From: Sulfotelmatobacter sp963788225
Lineage (GTDB): Bacteria > Acidobacteriota > Terriglobia > Terriglobales > Acidobacteriaceae
Length of the DNA: 64,000 nt
Direction of reading: 5' to 3'
Assembly: GCA_963788225.1 (NCBI GenBank)
Contig: CAWBGI010000006.1
Coordinates: forward strand, 124,001 to 188,000
The notes below the pieces were generated by a model. It searched no databases. It was not told the origin of the DNA and saw only the letters and a list, made by a program, of their open reading frames with translations. Both the position numbers and the translations under genes were made by a program. Positions 45,126 to 52,675 of the stretch are shown here, in pieces; position 1 is the first letter of the stretch, and the number at the start of each line of letters is the position of its first letter.

Positions 45126-46419
45126 ATGCCAAAAATCTTATTTCTATTGCTTCTAAGTCCAGGGGTCATGTTGGCACAAAGTTCTGTGTCTGGTCGCTGG
45201 ACGGCTACTGCCGACTTCTACGGCACTCCACTTTTCTTCACGCTTGATCTTACCCAGCGAGGCGAGCAGGTCACAGGTAACTTTGGGGGAGACACGTTGG
45301 AGGGCACGTTCACGGGCGATTCCCTCCATTTTATCGCAAAGGACGATCAGGGTGGTTCTGAAGAGTGCAATGGAATAGTTCAGGGCGGTATTATTACGGG
45401 GACAATAATTTTTAGTGACGACGCGACGCCTTCCGCCACCCATCAGTTCAGTGCCAAGCTGGTACCTGTGAGACGCCCGCGATCTCCGCAGCGGCATGAG
45501 TTCACGCCCACAGCCTTCTATCGCCAATTTTCGGCACTCAATAAGCCGGTGCTCAACGTCTGGCCGGGTGACACGATCCACACGACCACGCTAGATGCAG
45601 GCGGCACGGACGAACATGGCATCACGCGTGTTCTCGGAGGAAATCCAGAGACTGGCCCCTTCTACATCGAAACTGCGGTACCGGGAGACACCTTGGTCGT
45701 GCACCTGACTCGGGTACGCCTTAATCGCGACTGGGCCTTCAGTGATGATGGCTTAGTTGAACCGGGCACTGACGAGCGACCTTGCCGTAAAGATGAAGGA
45801 CGTGGGCAGAAATGTCCGCTGGCATCTTAACCGGAAGGATGGCGTCGCCACTCCGGAGAAACCAACTGAACATCTGGCACACTACTCGATACCGCTGCGC
45901 CCGATGCTGGGCTGCATTGCTACCGCACTTGGCTTCGCAGAAGCCGCTCCTGGCGCCGGAGACTCTGGCCGCTTCGGTGGGAACATGGACTTCAATGAAA
46001 TCGTGGAAGATGCAACCATTTACCTTCCTGTGAACGTACCTGGCGCGCTTCTGTATGTTGGCGACGGCCACGCCGCTCAGGGCGATGGTGAACTCACAGG
46101 AAACGCATTGGAAACTTCTATGGACGTGGAGTTCACCGTGGACGTGATTTCCACGAAGCGTGTTCCCAGCCCCCGTATCGAATCGGCGACTCACATCATC
46201 GCGATGGGGCTGGGCGGATCGCTCGATGATGCCTTTCGAATCGCCACGGCGAACATGGCCGATTGGCTCACCGATGTATACAAGCTCACTCCATCCGAAG
46301 TAGGGCAGGTGTTGGGAACCTCGGCCGAATACAAGGTGTCAGAAGTGGCTGATCGCAATGCCGGTATTGTGCTCAAGATTAACAAAGAACGACTGCGACC
46401 CTTAACCTCTGCAAAATGA
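45126..46419 (+). pseudogene. Acetamidase/formamidase family gene with N-terminal extra domain and a one-base frameshift
   Basis: The first frame (45126-45830) encodes a signal peptide, a beta-rich domain of about 110 residues (SGRWTATADFYGTPLFFTLD; VTGNFGGDTLEGTFTGDSLHF), then the start of an FmdA/AmdA domain (LNVWPGDTIHTTTLDAGG; GPFYIETAVPGDTLVVHL). The second frame (to 46419) continues it (ALTSDLAVKMKDV; MLGCIATAL; MDFNEIV; LYVGDGHAAQGDGEL; ATHIIAMGLGGSLDDA). Skipping one base after GTT near 45757 joins them as GLVNRALTSDL, the expected family sequence. The full protein would be about 430 residues. Whether the insertion is real cannot be told from one sequence. Confidence 0.8.
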
Positions 46420-46473
46420 GTACCTGGGGCAAATCCTTTTTGAAACGTCAGGGGTCCGCCAATCTTCGGGAGA

Positions 46474-46698
46474 TCAGAGTCTCTTTTGCAGTCCCGCGCC
46501 TCCGCCTACGAAGTGGACTATTTCGAGGCGGTCGCCGTCTTTCAGTGGCGTTTCTGGCCAGCGGTCGCGGGGGACGATTTCGAGATTTAGTTCGACCGCT
46601 ATGCGGTCGGGTTTCATGTTCAGCGATTCGATTAGGGCCGCTAGGGTGGGTGTGAGGTCCGCGAAGGTGTGGGCTTCTCCGTTGATGTGCAGATTCAT
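46474..46698 (-). CDS. thiS: ThiS-like sulfur carrier with a C-terminal extension
   Basis: The 74-residue protein reads MNLHINGEAHTFADLTPTLAALIESLNM...AVELNLEIVPRDRWPETPLKDGDRLEIVHFVGGG, the ThiS ubiquitin-like fold carrying the sulfur for thiazole synthesis. ThiS normally ends at Gly-Gly. Here the GGG is followed by AGLQKRL. The tail would have to be removed before adenylation by ThiF, or the protein is another ThiS/MoaD relative. No other thi gene is nearby. Confidence 0.82.
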   Translation of the reverse strand: MNLHINGEAHTFADLTPTLAALIESLNMKPDRIAVELNLEIVPRDRWPETPLKDGDRLEIVHFVGGGAGLQKRL

Positions 46699-46862
46699 TG
46701 GGAGTGAGTCTTAGCGATTTTAGCTGAGTTTATGGCTGAAGGGGAGGGACTGCGCAAGAAAGCCTTTAACCGCGAAGGGCGCTAAGAAAGGCCGCTAAGA
46801 ACGCGAAGAAGAACGGGCTTTCAATACTTAGAGCCTTGCGAGCAGACACTTTGTTATACCGT

Positions 46863-46908
46863 GCGGGGGCGGGACGCCCCGCGACAGCCGCCGGGACGGC
46901 GGCGCTAC
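46863..46908. repeat. REP-like dispersed repeat, copy 2
   Basis: Two hairpins in series, GCGGGGGCG-GGA-CGCCCCGC and GCCGCC-GGGAC-GGCGGC, end with GCGCTAC and then TTTTTT. It shares the GCGACAGCCGnCGGGACGnCG core and CGGCGCTAC end with the copy at 52562-52673. Just before it, about 46765-46815, is another acidobacterial-style repeat (CGCTAAGAA and CGCGAAGAAG runs). Confidence 0.75.
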
Positions 46909-46969
46909 TTTTTTGCGGCGGCGCTTTCCTGCCTCGGCGCTTTTCTGCAGGGACGGCTGCTGCGGGAAT

Positions 46970-47554
46970 CTAGTCGGCCTTGCGGAGCAGAAATTTGCGG
47001 GTTACGGTGCGGCCTTCATGAATGGCTTGAACCAGTACAGAGGAATCCGGCAAGTCGGATTCTTCGATCTCGATCGATATCTGGGCGGCGCCGGTGGCGT
47101 CGGTGATGGCCTGGGTGTAAAAAGGGGCGGCGTCGGGACGGGCGAAGCGGAAGGTTAGGCGAGCGGAGGGGACAGCGGCTCCGGCTTCGGTGACGCGCAT
47201 GTGCATGGTCAGATTGCGGTTGGCGTGAACCGAGTTGGCGTTTTCCCATTGCACATCGAGCTGTTTGACGGCAGCCAGGGTTTCGGTTTCGGCGTGGTCG
47301 AGGACATTTTCCAGCTGGCCTTCGCGAATCGCTTCGAGGACCAGGCGGTGCTGGTCGCGGAGCAGTTGCTCTTTCTGGGGATCGCCGAAACCGGCTTGGG
47401 CGGCGGAGTTGGCATAGGAGATAGCCCGCTTGCCTATGCATTGTCCGCGCACGAACACCTGGGTCTGGAGCAATTTCTCGCTCTCCCGCGCCTCGCTCTG
47501 CACGTGGTAGATAGTGTCGATGTGTTTGACGTCAGTGTTGAAGCCGAAAATCAT
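46970..47554 (-). CDS. Conserved hypothetical protein (194 aa)
   Basis: It reads MIFGFNTDVKHIDTIYHVQSEARESEKLLQTQVFVRG..., with a helical middle part (PQKEQLLRDQHRLVLEAIREGQLENVLD) and a beta-rich C-terminal domain (NLTMHMRVTEAGAAVPSARLTFRF). It is soluble; no family is known to me. Its ATG lies only 7 nt downstream of an arm of inverted-repeat element A, with no Shine-Dalgarno between, so that element forms its 5' leader. Confidence 0.72.
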   Translation of the reverse strand: MIFGFNTDVKHIDTIYHVQSEARESEKLLQTQVFVRGQCIGKRAISYANSAAQAGFGDPQKEQLLRDQHRLVLEAIREGQLENVLDHAETETLAAVKQLDVQWENANSVHANRNLTMHMRVTEAGAAVPSARLTFRFARPDAAPFYTQAITDATGAAQISIEIEESDLPDSSVLVQAIHEGRTVTRKFLLRKAD

Positions 47555-47561
47555 AAAGAAT

Positions 47562-47994
47562 TTGTAATTTGGTAATTTTGTAATTTGGTAATTTAACTCG
47601 TTCGCTTCGCCGTGTGCTGAGCCGCGGTGAAGATTGCACTTAGTTCACGGGCTTCTTTTAATATGTCTTCGCATCGTTGGCTCGGGACGATGCCGCAGTC
47701 GGACAGCATTTCCAGCCAGAAGACGGTTTCGTCCGCCTCCTCCACGACTAGTCCGATTTTCGCAATCCATTCGGCGCGCGATCTGCCCCGGCACGCTGCT
47801 CGGTAGTTTGCTGCGACCGATGTCCCACACCGCAACAACTGCTTGCCCACGACCTGTGAATCAGCTGTACGCGGCAGCAACCGGTAGAGCTTGACTATAC
47901 GGATCGCAAACGCCTTCGTCCGGTCGCGCAATTCTTCGGGTGCCGCGGACATCGTAACCGCCGGTTCTCAAATTACAAAATTACCAAATTACAA
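47562..47994 (-). mobile_element. Inverted-repeat element A carrying a four-helix-bundle gene
   Basis: The arms 47562-47587 and 47969-47994 are perfect 26-bp inverted repeats. Each is built of 8-bp tandem units of the form (T/G)GTAATTT, and the array extends a few bases further out on both sides. The four-helix-bundle gene fills the 381 bp between them, with 5 and 16 nt to spare. The left arm ends 7 nt before the ATG of the next gene, which has the same orientation. The transcript would fold into a long hairpin with the gene as its loop, like 23S rRNA intervening sequences. Confidence 0.75.
47593..47952 (-). CDS. Four-helix-bundle protein (S23/IVS-protein family, TIGR02436-like)
   Basis: The 119-residue protein shows the family pattern: ELRDRTKAFAIRIVKLYRLL, KQLLRCGTSVAANYRAACRG, RAEWIAKIGLVVEEADETVFWLEML and ELSAIFTAAQHT. 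The family is known from proteins encoded in 23S rRNA intervening sequences and from free-standing genes. Function is not established; the related bAvd protein is an RNA-binding partner in diversity-generating retroelements. No Shine-Dalgarno is seen. About 60 percent of positions match the frameshifted copy at 50256-50616 by eye. Confidence 0.9.
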   Translation of the reverse strand: MSAAPEELRDRTKAFAIRIVKLYRLLPRTADSQVVGKQLLRCGTSVAANYRAACRGRSRAEWIAKIGLVVEEADETVFWLEMLSDCGIVPSQRCEDILKEARELSAIFTAAQHTAKRTS

Positions 47995-48018
47995 GATTGC
48001 TAAATTGTTCTGCTTCCC

Positions 48019-48048
48019 TTGACACTGCTGCGCGCCAGCACCTAATCT
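48019..48048 (+). promoter_or_regulatory. Probable promoter of the nuo operon
   Basis: A consensus TTGACA (48019-48024) is followed after 18 bp by TAATCT (48043-48048), about 40 nt upstream of nuoA. It lies just past the end of element A. The -10 box is poor, so strength is uncertain. Confidence 0.45.
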
Positions 48049-48091
48049 AAAACGTTCTCATGCTTGGCGCGAATTATATATAGCTAGTCCT

Positions 48092-48499
48092 ATGCCCGAC
48101 AATTACTTCAGTCGCTACCTGCCGTTTTTGGTTCATGGCCTGCTGGTAATCGGGCTTGCGACAGTCATTATCTTGCTTTCCTGGCTGATTGGGGAGAGGA
48201 AACCGACCCGGGCCAAGCTGGCTCCTTACGAATCGGGCATGACGCCTGTGGGCGACGCGCGCGGTCGCTTTTCGGTGCAGTTCTACCTGGTGGCGATGCT
48301 GTTTATTCTGTTCGACGTTGAGGCGGTGTTCCTCTATCCTTGGGCGGTGATTCTGCGCGATCTCAAACACTTTGGCCTGTGGGAGATGTTCGTCTACATC
48401 GGGATTGTTCTGGTGGGCTTCTTTTACGTTTGGAACAAGGGCGTTCTGGAGTGGGGGCCATCGGCTGTGCGATCCAAGGTTCAGCGAGGAAAACCCTAG
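48092..48499 (+). CDS. nuoA: NADH-quinone oxidoreductase subunit A
   Basis: The 135-residue protein has three membrane helices and the NuoA signature: YESGMTPVGDARGRFSVQFYLVAMLFILFDVEAVFLYPWAV, with the acidic residues that line the quinone-site loop. It is a membrane-arm subunit of complex I. It is the first gene of the operon and its stop overlaps the nuoC start by one base, leaving no place for nuoB. Confidence 0.95.
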   Translation: MPDNYFSRYLPFLVHGLLVIGLATVIILLSWLIGERKPTRAKLAPYESGMTPVGDARGRFSVQFYLVAMLFILFDVEAVFLYPWAVILRDLKHFGLWEMFVYIGIVLVGFFYVWNKGVLEWGPSAVRSKVQRGKP

Positions 48500-48996
48500 T
48501 GGCTTTGGTCCCTGCCATCATCGATATTGAGCAACTGAAGGGTCATCCGGCAGTGGCGCGGCTGGTGGCTTGGAATCCCGCGGCGGTTGCGGGGGTGAAG
48601 TTCGATCGCGACGAGATGACGATTTACGTGGAGCCGGAGAACCTTCGCGAGGCGTGCGCTCTGCTCCGCGACGATGCGGACTGCGCTTTCAACTTTCTCT
48701 CCGATATCACTTGCGTGGATTGGTATCCAGCGGAGCCGCGGTTTGAAGTGGTCTATCATTTGCTTTCCATTTCCAAGAAGGAACGGGTACGTCTAAAGGT
48801 TCGGCTCGATAGCGCCAGCCCGGCGGTGGAATCGGTGACCTCGTTGTGGCCGGGAGCGAATTATTTTGAGCGCGAAGTCTTTGATCTGTTTGGAATCCGG
48901 TTCTCGGGACATCCCTATCTGCGGCGGCTTCTGATGCCGGAGGACTGGGAAGGGCATCCGCTGCGGAAGGACTATCCGGTGGAGGGGTACCGCTAG
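48499..48996 (+). CDS. nuoC: NADH-quinone oxidoreductase subunit C
   Basis: GTG 48499 overlaps the nuoA stop (TAGTG) and gives 165 residues. The 30-kDa subunit signature is present: YHLLSISKKERVRLKVRL and SVTSLWPGANYFEREVFDLFGIRFSGHPYLRRLLMPEDWEGHPLRKDYP. It belongs to the peripheral arm, next to NuoD. It is not fused to NuoB or NuoD, as happens in some lineages. Confidence 0.95.
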   Translation: MALVPAIIDIEQLKGHPAVARLVAWNPAAVAGVKFDRDEMTIYVEPENLREACALLRDDADCAFNFLSDITCVDWYPAEPRFEVVYHLLSISKKERVRLKVRLDSASPAVESVTSLWPGANYFEREVFDLFGIRFSGHPYLRRLLMPEDWEGHPLRKDYPVEGYR

Positions 48997-48998
48997 CC

Positions 48999-50204
48999 AT
49001 GGCTCACCTTGCGCCCACTCCCGTGCTTGAACCTGGGCAGGATCGGACGATGATCCTGAACATGGGGCCGCAGCATCCTTCCACGCACGGTGTGCTGCGC
49101 GTGTTGCTGGAGATCGATGGCGAGACTGTGGTGCGGATCATGCCGGATATCGGCTTTCTGCACACCGGAATCGAGAAGACGTGCGAGGCCAAGTTTTATC
49201 AGCAGGTGGTGCCGCTGACCGACCGCATCGATTATCTGTGCCCCATGACCAACAATCTGTGCTATGTGCTGGCCGTGGAAAAGCTGCTGGGGCTGGAGAT
49301 TCCTCCGAAGGCGCAGTGGTTGCGGGTGCTGCTGAATGAGTTGACACGCATCAATTCGCATCTGGTGTGGCTGGGCACGCATGCGCTCGACATTGGGGCG
49401 ATGACGGTGTTCCTGTATTGCTTCCGCGAGCGTGAAGAAGTTTTGAAGATGTTCGAGATGGTGAGCGGACAGCGCATGATGACTTCGTATTTTCGGGTGG
49501 GAGGCATTGCGCTGGAACCGCCGCTGGGATTTTTCGAGCGAGTGCGCGGATTTGCGGGGCGTTTTTCAGAAAAGGTAGACGAATACGAGAACCTGCTCAC
49601 GGGAAATCCCATCTGGATGATGCGCACGAAAGGCGTGGCCAGGCTGACCGCCGAAGACGCGATTGCATTGGGCGCGAGCGGGCCAACGTTGCGGGGGAGC
49701 GGCGTGGACATCGATTTGCGGCGCGATATGCCCTACTCGGGCTACGAGAACTTTAAGTTCAAGGTGCCGATCTCGCAAGATTGCGATGTGTTCGCGCGTT
49801 ACGTATGCCGCGTGCAGGAGTTGCGCGAATCGAATGAGATCGTAAAGCAGGCATTAGACGGTATGCCGGAGGGACCGATCAAGGCGGATGCGCCCGGCAT
49901 TGTGCTGCCCGACCGGGAAAAGATGAAGACGCAGATGGAAGCGCTCATCTACCACTTCAAGATCATCACCGAGGGATTTGCTGTGCCGGCGGGTGAGGTG
50001 TATCAGGCGGTGGAGTCGCCGCGCGGCGAGATGGGCTACTACATTGTTAGTGACGGCACGGCTAAACCGTATCGCGTGCATATGCGGGCGGCCTGCCTGG
50101 CCAATCTGCAGACTTTGCCCAAGATGTGCGAGGGGAAGTTGATTGCGGACGTAGTCGCGGCCATCGGGTCGATTGACATTGTCTTAGGAGAGATAGACCG
50201 GTGA
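48999..50204 (+). CDS. nuoD: NADH-quinone oxidoreductase subunit D
   Basis: The 401-residue 49-kDa subunit has MGPQHPSTHGVLRVLLEIDGE, HTGIEKTCEAKFYQQVVPLTDRIDYL and the C-terminal DIVLGEIDR. It forms the quinone-binding cavity with NuoB. It begins 2 nt after nuoC. Its partner NuoB is not encoded in this operon. The stop is followed within 3 nt by element B. Confidence 0.97.
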   Translation: MAHLAPTPVLEPGQDRTMILNMGPQHPSTHGVLRVLLEIDGETVVRIMPDIGFLHTGIEKTCEAKFYQQVVPLTDRIDYLCPMTNNLCYVLAVEKLLGLEIPPKAQWLRVLLNELTRINSHLVWLGTHALDIGAMTVFLYCFREREEVLKMFEMVSGQRMMTSYFRVGGIALEPPLGFFERVRGFAGRFSEKVDEYENLLTGNPIWMMRTKGVARLTAEDAIALGASGPTLRGSGVDIDLRRDMPYSGYENFKFKVPISQDCDVFARYVCRVQELRESNEIVKQALDGMPEGPIKADAPGIVLPDREKMKTQMEALIYHFKIITEGFAVPAGEVYQAVESPRGEMGYYIVSDGTAKPYRVHMRAACLANLQTLPKMCEGKLIADVVAAIGSIDIVLGEIDR

Positions 50205-50206
50205 GG

Positions 50207-50657
50207 AATTGAGCGATTGGGCGATCGGGTGATTGGGCAATTGAAGGCGGTGGTTGTGAGTAGTCAACCCGAACAGATGCGTGATCGAACTAAGGCGTTT
50301 GCTTTGCGTGTGATTCGGCTTTACCGCTCGCTGCCTTATAAGACGGACACTCAGGTTCTTGGAAAGCAGTCTGTTGCGTTGCGGAACGTCGGTGGCGGCT
50401 AATTATCGTGCCGTGTGCCGGGCAAGATCGAAGGCGGAGTTTATCGCTAAGATGGGTGTGGTTGTTGAAGAGGCGGACGAGGCGATTCTTTGGCTGGAGT
50501 TGATGACCGAGTCTGGAGTTGTGTCGTTGAAGAAAACGGAATTGCTGTTGAAGGAGGCTCACGAGCTGACTGCGATCTTTGCGGCATCTCAGCGAACAGC
50601 GAGGAATGCGGCATGAAATTCAATTGCGCAATGACCCGATCGCTCAATCGCTCAATT
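50207..50657 (+). mobile_element. Inverted-repeat element B with a frameshifted four-helix-bundle gene
   Basis: The arms 50207-50245 and 50619-50657 are 39 bp each and match as inverted repeats at 36 positions. The arms are built of 8-bp units such as GATTGGGC, GATCGGGT and AATTGAGC, a different sequence from element A but the same design. The enclosed gene fills the interior. The right arm ends 2 nt before the nuoE ATG. It sits in the nuoD-nuoE gap and does not break either gene. Confidence 0.75.
50256..50616 (+). pseudogene. Four-helix-bundle protein gene, frameshifted
   Basis: The first part from GTG 50256 reads SSQPEQMRDRTKAFALRVIR and LPYKTDTQVLGKQ. The second frame, to 50616, reads LLRCGTSVAANYRAVCRARS, FIAKMGVVVEEADEAILWLE and HELTAIFAASQRTARNAA. 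Removing one T near 50371 joins them as GKQLLRCGTS, identical to the intact copy in element A. The full product would be about 119 residues, the same length as its relative. Loss of function here fits a selfish element that has decayed, unless it is an assembly error. Confidence 0.8.
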
Positions 50658-50659
50658 TT

Positions 50660-51133
50660 ATGAAGTTCTCAGAAGAATTCGAAGCGCGGTTTGCGGAGAT
50701 GGTGCCGCACTATCCGACGAAGCGGTCGGCGCTGGTGCCGACACTTCTTTATGCGCAGGATGAGGTTGGATTTCTTTCGGATGAAGTCATCGCGGAACTC
50801 GCAGCGCGCCTCGATCTCACCGAACTCGAAGTGCGGAACGTGATCAGCTATTACTCGATGCTGACTACCAAGCCGCGCGGCAAGTTCAATGTGCAGGTTT
50901 GCACCAATATCAGTTGCCTGGTCCGCGGTGGCGAAGAGATTCTGCAACACTGCGCGAAGAAGCTGGGCATCGGCCACAAGGGAACGACGCCTGACGGCTT
51001 GTTTACCTTGGAAGAAGTGGAATGTATTGGGGCGTGCAGTTGGGCTCCGGCGGCGCAGGTTAACTATGACTTTCACGAGAACCTCACCACGGAAAAGATG
51101 GATAGGGTTCTGGAAGACTATCGGAAGCGATGA
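50660..51133 (+). CDS. nuoE: NADH-quinone oxidoreductase subunit E
   Basis: From ATG 50660 the protein is 157 residues. The 2Fe-2S ligands have thioredoxin-like spacing: Cys81 and Cys86 in VCTNISCLVRGG, Cys122 and Cys126 in VECIGACSWAP. It works with NuoF in the NADH-oxidising module. There is no Shine-Dalgarno; the arm of element B ends 2 nt before the ATG. An upstream extension of 27 codons is open only because it reads through that arm. Confidence 0.95.
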   Translation: MKFSEEFEARFAEMVPHYPTKRSALVPTLLYAQDEVGFLSDEVIAELAARLDLTELEVRNVISYYSMLTTKPRGKFNVQVCTNISCLVRGGEEILQHCAKKLGIGHKGTTPDGLFTLEEVECIGACSWAPAAQVNYDFHENLTTEKMDRVLEDYRKR

Positions 51134-51149
51134 AGTTGGTGAGTGCGGG

Positions 51150-51251
51150 AATTTGGTAAATGGGTAATTTCGTAATTGGGTAATTTGAAAACCCAAGGCC
51201 CGGCGCGACCAGTTCTTAAATTACCCAATTACCAAATTACAAAATTACAAA
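51150..51251 (+). repeat. Inverted-repeat element C, without a gene
   Basis: The inner part GTAATTGGGTAATTT (51172-51186) pairs perfectly with AAATTACCCAATTAC (51218-51232) around a 31-nt loop. Pairing continues outward with five or six mismatches to about 51152 and 51252, using TAATTT units like those of element A. The right arm runs into the nuoF ATG (51252), so the A of the start codon lies in the stem. It is an empty version of the A/B design. Confidence 0.75.
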
Positions 51252-52565
51252 ATGGCTTCTCTGGTTTCACATCCCGACGAGGTAAAGGTCGTCACCCGGC
51301 GCTTTGGCCAGGGTGCGACGAATATCGACCGTTATCTCGAACTGGACGGCTACAAGGCCGTGCAGAAGGCGCTCGCGATGGAGCCGGATGCCATTATTAA
51401 TGAAGTGAAGAATTCGGGATTGCGCGGGCGCGGTGGGGCGGGGTTCTCGACTGGGATGAAGTGGTCGTTTGTGCCCAAACAATCGGCCAAACCGAAATAC
51501 GTTTTGTGCAACGGCGATGAAAGTGAACCTGGCACCTGCAAGGACCGGCTGATCTTCGAGCATGATCCGCACTCGGTGATTGAAGGAGTGATGATCGGCG
51601 GGCTGGCAGTGGGCGCGCGCAGCGGATACATCTATATCCGCGGCGAATATCGATACCTGTCGATCATTATGCAGAAGGCGATTCGCGATGCTTACGCCAA
51701 GGGCTTTCTGGGCAAGAATATTTTTGGTAGTGGACGTGATTTTGATATTTACTGGCACGGCGGCGCGGGGGCTTACGAAGTGGGCGAAGAGTCGGCGCTG
51801 ATGGAGTCGCTTGAGGGTAAGCGCGGGATTCCGCGCATTCGGCCTCCGTTTCCGGCAGTGGTGGGGCTTTGGGGTGGTCCTACGGTCATTAACAATGCGG
51901 AGACATTGGCCAGCGTGCCGCACATCATGCTGGGCGGCGCGGAGTGGTATGCGAAGATTGGTCCGCCGAAAAATGGCGGCACACGGCTGTTCTGCCTTAG
52001 CGGAAATGTGGCGAAACCAGGCGTATACGAACTGCCCATGGGCTACAGCCTGAAGAAGATGATTTACGACGTGGGCGGCGGCATTCCGAATGGGCGCGCG
52101 TTGAAGGCTGTTGTGCCGGGCGGGTCTTCGACGCCTTGCCTGACTGCTGACGAGATCGACATCAACATGGATTTCGATTCGGTGGCGAAGGCTGGCTCGA
52201 TGCTGGGTTCTGGTGGCGTGGTCGTGCTGGATGACCAGCAGTGCATTGTGAAGTTCGCTCTGCGGACCATGAAGTTTTATCAGCACGAGAGTTGTGGATG
52301 GTGCATTCCCTGCCGCGAAGGGACAGACTGGCTGAAGAAAACTTTGATCCGGTTTCATTCCGGCGGCGGCGTGAAGAAAGATATCGACAACATGCAGTAT
52401 CTCTCGGAGAACATGCTGGGACGGACGTTTTGTCCGTTGGGCGATGCGGCGGCGATGCCGACGATTGCGTTCGTGAAAAAGTTCCGGAAAGAGTTTGAAG
52501 ACCACCTCGACGGTAAGGCCTGCCCTTATGAAAAGGCAGCGTCGATGGAGCCGGCAATGGCGTAG
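51252..52565 (+). CDS. nuoF: NADH-quinone oxidoreductase subunit F
   Basis: The 437-residue protein has the FMN/NADH motifs LRGRGGAGFSTGMKWSF and GDESEPGTCKDR. The 4Fe-4S ligands lie in SCGWCIPCREGTDW and the later GRTFCPLGDAA. It oxidises NADH and passes electrons to FMN and N3. Its ATG directly follows the arm of element C and has no Shine-Dalgarno, so translation may depend on opening that hairpin. Confidence 0.96.
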   Translation: MASLVSHPDEVKVVTRRFGQGATNIDRYLELDGYKAVQKALAMEPDAIINEVKNSGLRGRGGAGFSTGMKWSFVPKQSAKPKYVLCNGDESEPGTCKDRLIFEHDPHSVIEGVMIGGLAVGARSGYIYIRGEYRYLSIIMQKAIRDAYAKGFLGKNIFGSGRDFDIYWHGGAGAYEVGEESALMESLEGKRGIPRIRPPFPAVVGLWGGPTVINNAETLASVPHIMLGGAEWYAKIGPPKNGGTRLFCLSGNVAKPGVYELPMGYSLKKMIYDVGGGIPNGRALKAVVPGGSSTPCLTADEIDINMDFDSVAKAGSMLGSGGVVVLDDQQCIVKFALRTMKFYQHESCGWCIPCREGTDWLKKTLIRFHSGGGVKKDIDNMQYLSENMLGRTFCPLGDAAAMPTIAFVKKFRKEFEDHLDGKACPYEKAASMEPAMA

Positions 52566-52673
52566 CGCCGTCGTCTCGCTGGCTCGATGCGGGCGAATGC
52601 CCGCGGCATTTGACTTGCTTTTGGCAGCGAGGGCGAGACGCCCTCGCGACAGCCGGCGGGACGCCGGCGCTAC
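52562..52673. repeat. REP-like dispersed repeat, copy 3, between nuoF and nuoG
   Basis: GTAGCGCCG (52562-52570, overlapping the nuoF stop) and CGGCGCTAC (52665-52673) are terminal inverted repeats. Between them are three hairpins: GCGGGC-GAAT-GCCCGC, GCGAGGGCG-AGA-CGCCCTCGC and GCCGGCG-GGA-CGCCGGC. It fills the nuoF-nuoG gap and ends 2 nt before the nuoG ATG, so nuoG also lacks a Shine-Dalgarno. Confidence 0.8.
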
Positions 52674-52675
52674 TT

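Noticed and set aside
47559..47600. CRISPR-like array (repeated TAATTTGG units)
   Set aside because: The units are 8 bp, contiguous and have no spacers; they form the arms of an inverted repeat. No cas genes are present.
50217..50402. Start of the four-helix-bundle gene at 50217
   Set aside because: That start lies inside the left arm of element B. GTG 50256 aligns with the start of the intact homologue in element A.
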